Below, in pieces: positions 6,087 through 8,403 of a stretch of DNA of 8,403 nucleotides (position 1 is its first letter; every line of letters begins with the position of its first letter). The stretch lies in the NCBI GenBank assembly GCA_020853455.1, contig JADYYV010000271.1:1-8403 (forward strand), read 5' to 3'. Source of the stretch: Alphaproteobacteria bacterium (GTDB taxonomy: Bacteria; Pseudomonadota; Alphaproteobacteria; Micavibrionales; UBA2020). The position numbers were made by a program, and so were the translations under genes. The notes beneath the pieces were generated by a model that worked only from the letters and a program-made list of their open reading frames with translations, searched no databases and was not told the origin of the DNA.

Positions 6087-8202
6087 TGCCGTCACAAAAG
6101 AGCAGCTGGTCATGTATGCCCGCAACCACCGCGGGTCGCTGTTCAATAATTTCCTGATGGCGGGCGTGTTCCTTGCCGGAAAATACAAAATGTACGGGTT
6201 GCCGCAGGGCGAAAACGCGCTGCTGACGGAAATCGGCATCCTTGTTTTCTGCCTGACGGCGTTCCTGCGCCAGCACAATATCTACCGCGAAATACTGGAA
6301 ACGAAATTCCGCGACACCGAAATCCGCGGCTACCTGTTTTCGATCTGCTTTACCAAGCTGATGTACCTGGTGCCCTGGCTGCTGCTGCTGTTCTGGCCGC
6401 TGCAGGGGGAGTTTTTTTACGACGACCTGCTGGGATACATCTTCGTCATCTGCGTGGTCGCGACCTACGGTTCGTCGAGCGCGCCCGTGCCGTTCCTGCT
6501 GTTTTTCGATATCGCGATACCCGCGCTGGTGGCGGCGACGGTCGTGCGCCTGAACTGGAACGTGCAGGACACGCGCTATGCGGGGCCGGCCGTGATTTTT
6601 TTCTGCATTTACGTGTTTTCCATCGGCCGCAAGATGCTGGCATCGACGCTGGAGCTGATCGAAAGCAAGAAACAGGCGGGTCTGAACGCGCGCCGCGCGG
6701 ACGAGGCGAACAAGGCAAAATCCAGCTTCCGTGCCCTGATGTCCCACGAAATCCGCACGCCCATGACCGGCATTTTCGGGATGGTCGACTTCCTGAAGGA
6801 CACGCCGCTGAACGCCGAGCAGAAGGACTTCGTCGGCACGATCAGCGATTGTTCAAAAACGCTGCTGAACACGCTGAACGACGTGCTGGATTTTTCCAAG
6901 GTGGAAAGCGGCAAGCTGGATATCAGCGCGGTCAATTTCGATTTGCACAACATGCTGACCAATTCCGGCCGCGTCATGCGCCAGACGGCGGAGGACAAGG
7001 GGCTGAAGCTTAACCTCGCGCTTGCCGACAACGTGCCCAAGCGGATGCGCGGCGACCCGCACCGGCTGCAGCAGGTGATCGTCAACCTGCTGAATAACGC
7101 CGTCAAATTCACCGAAAAAGGCGAAGTGACCCTGCGCGCGACCTGCACCGACGGCAAGCAGCCGTCCCTGCGCATGGAGGTTCAGGATACCGGCATCGGC
7201 ATCAGCAAAGAGAATATGGCGAAGCTGTTCAGCGCGTTTTCGCAGGCCGACAATTCGATTGCAAGGCGCTATGGCGGATCCGGCCTTGGCCTGTCGAGCG
7301 CGAAAAAACTGGTCGAGCTGATGGGCGGCAAGATCGGCGCCAATAGCGAGGAAGGCAAGGGCAGCACGTTTTTCGTCGAGCTTCCCTATGTCGCCCCCGT
7401 GGCGGGCGAGGCGGATGCCGATGCCGAGCATACCGGCCCCGATTCACCGCCGCAAAATATTCTGGTCGTGGAGGACAACGCCGTCAGCCAGCGCATCGTC
7501 GTGAAAATGCTGGCGCAAAAGGGCCATACCGTCACCGCCGTCAGCAACGGCGACGACGCGATCAGGGCCGTGCAGGAAAACGACTTCAATATGGTGTTTA
7601 TGGACGTCAACATGCCGGGCCGCAACGGGCTGGATACTACGCGCGCGATCCGCGAGCTGGGCGGCAGGCACCTGACGCTGCCCGTCATCGGGCTTACCGC
7701 CAATATCATGGAAGATTTCGTGCGCAAATGTTACGACGCGGGCATGATCGCCCATGTGCCCAAGCCGTTTTCGCCGAAAAGCCTGTACGACGCGGTCGCG
7801 CTTGTCGCCGGCACGGGCAAGGGCGACACGGCGCGCGCGCCGAATGACCGGAAAAAATCCATGCGCGAGACGCTGACGATACTGCGCGACGGCATGGGGC
7901 TCGATTACATGCGCGGCATGGTCGCATCGAACCTGAAGGAGGCGGAGCGGCTGATGGATGTCGTCGATGCCGAAATGCAAAAAGGCAAACTGGACAAGAT
8001 GTCGGACGCCGCGCATGACCTGAAAAGCATCACCGGGCTGATCGGCATGTATGACACCAGCGCGCTTGCCGCCGAAATAGAAGCCGACGGGCTGAAATCG
8101 GAATCAAAACGCCTCGACGGCCTGCTGGAACATCTGGACGACGCGCTTTCCCGTGAAATGCGCGAGGCGGAGCGCATCGCGAAGACGATGCCCGAGAAAT
8201 AG
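6079..8202 (+). CDS. Membrane-bound hybrid histidine kinase (HisKA-HATPase-REC-HPt)
   Basis: A 707-residue phosphorelay kinase of the tripartite ArcB/BvgS type. Residues 1-185 hold about six hydrophobic segments (near 23-41, 48-64, 84-108, 117-131, 135-157, 166-184) with no large periplasmic loop, so sensing is probably within the membrane. A short linker leads to HisKA with H223 in FRALMSHEIRTPM. The ATPase domain shows the N-box NLLNNAVKF (336-344), G1 DTGIGI (370-375) and G2 GGSGLGL (399-405). A receiver domain (about 460-578) has E465-D466, phosphoacceptor D509 in FMDVNMPG, T540 and K562. A C-terminal HPt domain (about 595-705) has H646 in DAAHDLKSITGLIG. The expected relay is H223 to D509 to H646 to the upstream regulator's D51. 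The TTG start at 6079 overlaps the regulator's stop; an ATG at 6112 would remove 11 residues, and neither has a clear Shine-Dalgarno. A good terminator follows. Confidence 0.93.
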   Translation: MADAVTKEQLVMYARNHRGSLFNNFLMAGVFLAGKYKMYGLPQGENALLTEIGILVFCLTAFLRQHNIYREILETKFRDTEIRGYLFSICFTKLMYLVPWLLLLFWPLQGEFFYDDLLGYIFVICVVATYGSSSAPVPFLLFFDIAIPALVAATVVRLNWNVQDTRYAGPAVIFFCIYVFSIGRKMLASTLELIESKKQAGLNARRADEANKAKSSFRALMSHEIRTPMTGIFGMVDFLKDTPLNAEQKDFVGTISDCSKTLLNTLNDVLDFSKVESGKLDISAVNFDLHNMLTNSGRVMRQTAEDKGLKLNLALADNVPKRMRGDPHRLQQVIVNLLNNAVKFTEKGEVTLRATCTDGKQPSLRMEVQDTGIGISKENMAKLFSAFSQADNSIARRYGGSGLGLSSAKKLVELMGGKIGANSEEGKGSTFFVELPYVAPVAGEADADAEHTGPDSPPQNILVVEDNAVSQRIVVKMLAQKGHTVTAVSNGDDAIRAVQENDFNMVFMDVNMPGRNGLDTTRAIRELGGRHLTLPVIGLTANIMEDFVRKCYDAGMIAHVPKPFSPKSLYDAVALVAGTGKGDTARAPNDRKKSMRETLTILRDGMGLDYMRGMVASNLKEAERLMDVVDAEMQKGKLDKMSDAAHDLKSITGLIGMYDTSALAAEIEADGLKSESKRLDGLLEHLDDALSREMREAERIAKTMPEK

Positions 8203-8270
8203 GCCGCAAAGCGGCACCCGCCGGCCTGCACAAGCGCCGGGAGCGTGGTTCCAAAGGCGACTCGGGTTTT

Positions 8271-8296
8271 AAAAGGCCGCCTGACCGGCCTTTTTT
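8271..8296 (+). terminator. Intrinsic terminator after the kinase gene
   Basis: A 9-base-pair stem pairs AAAAGGCCG (8271-8279) with CGGCCTTTT (8286-8294) around a 6-base loop, ending in TTTTTT (8291-8296). It lies about 70 bases after the kinase stop codon. Because the left arm begins with AAAA, it may also stop minus-strand transcription coming from outside the window. Confidence 0.88.
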
Positions 8297-8338
8297 CACA
8301 CCCGCCCTTTCCTGAAAAAAAGTAAAACATGCGGTTTT

Positions 8339-8356
8339 TACGGCATTTTGGCCGTA
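8339..8356. repeat. Inverted repeat directly upstream of a -35 box
   Basis: TACGGC (8339-8344) and GCCGTA (8351-8356) are perfect reverse complements around a 6-base spacer (ATTTTG). The right arm ends one base before the candidate -35 box TTGACT, where an activator or repressor commonly binds. No T-tract follows, so it is not a terminator. Confidence 0.4.
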
Positions 8357-8383
8357 TTGACTTATACTCCCTAAGCGTATAAC
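8357..8383 (+). promoter_or_regulatory. Candidate promoter for a gene beyond the right edge
   Basis: TTGACT (8357-8362, 5 of 6 to TTGACA) and TATAAC (8378-8383, 5 of 6 to TATAAT) are 15 bases apart, shorter than the ideal 17. The region lies after the terminator and no gene start is visible before the window ends, so it probably drives a downstream plus-strand gene. Short spacers often mean a promoter that needs an activator. Confidence 0.4.
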
Positions 8384-8403
8384 TTATGCTCTATAAGAGA
8401 ATA
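8360..8403. repeat. Two tandem 22-base units, each with a CTTA-N7-TAAG dyad
   Basis: Bases 8360-8381 and 8382-8403 align without gaps at 17 of 22 positions by eye. Each unit carries the same inverted repeat: CTTA at 8361-8364 with TAAG at 8372-8375, and CTTA at 8383-8386 with TAAG at 8394-8397. The 22-base period is about two helical turns, so two dimers would sit on the same face of the DNA. The first unit overlaps the candidate promoter, and the second lies over the -10 box and the likely start of transcription. Further units may continue past the window edge. Confidence 0.5.

Noticed and set aside
8203..8240. Short GC hairpins after the kinase stop (GCCGC-AAA-GCGGC at 8203-8215; CCGGC...GCCGG at 8221-8240)
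   Set aside because: Stems are only 5 base pairs and lack a following T-tract; the real terminator is at 8271-8296.

Overview
The window is GC-rich in its genes and AT-rich between them. It looks like a chromosomal or accessory segment of a Gram-negative bacterium. An alphaproteobacterium is my best guess, from the RTX-type repeat protein at the left edge, the OmpR-type regulator next to a hybrid kinase with an HPt domain, and a TTAA-N7-TTAA (CtrA-like) intergenic motif. No tRNA, rRNA, insertion sequence or CRISPR array was seen.

Layout, left to right. (1) Bases 1-186, minus: the N-terminus of an RTX-type calcium-binding repeat protein that runs off the window. (2) 187-425: intergenic, with a strong minus-strand terminator (361-406). 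(3) 426-1661, minus: an alpha-oxoamine-synthase-family PLP enzyme. (4) 1690-2916, plus: a sulfotransferase-like protein, starting only 28 bases from gene 3 and overlapping the end of gene 5 by 17 bases. (5) 2900-4516, minus: a free-standing amino-acid adenylation enzyme. (6) 4513-5196, minus: a small SAM-methyltransferase-like protein, coupled to gene 5 by an ATGA overlap. (7) 5197-5405: an AT-rich divergent regulatory region with two dyads. (8) 5406-6086, plus: an OmpR/PhoB-type response regulator. (9) 6079-8202, plus: a six-helix membrane hybrid histidine kinase with HisKA, HATPase, REC and HPt domains, overlapping gene 8 by 8 bases. (10) 8203-8403: a terminator, then a compact promoter/operator with a 22-base tandem repeat leading to a gene beyond the window.

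Genes 3-6 look like a compact small-molecule assembly locus: an adenylating enzyme (amino-acid activation), a PLP enzyme of the family that joins acyl thioesters to amino acids, a methyltransferase-like protein and a sulfotransferase-like protein. No carrier protein lies in the window, so a partner must be elsewhere if the chemistry needs one. Genes 8-9 form a predicted phosphorelay. An alpha-oxoamine synthase near a six-helix membrane hybrid kinase recalls the CqsA/CqsS and LqsA/LqsS alpha-hydroxyketone signalling pairs. That makes a signal-synthesis-plus-sensing locus a testable but unproven idea. The interleaving of the plus-strand sulfotransferase gene between minus-strand genes, with no space for terminators, also suggests a non-contiguous operon.
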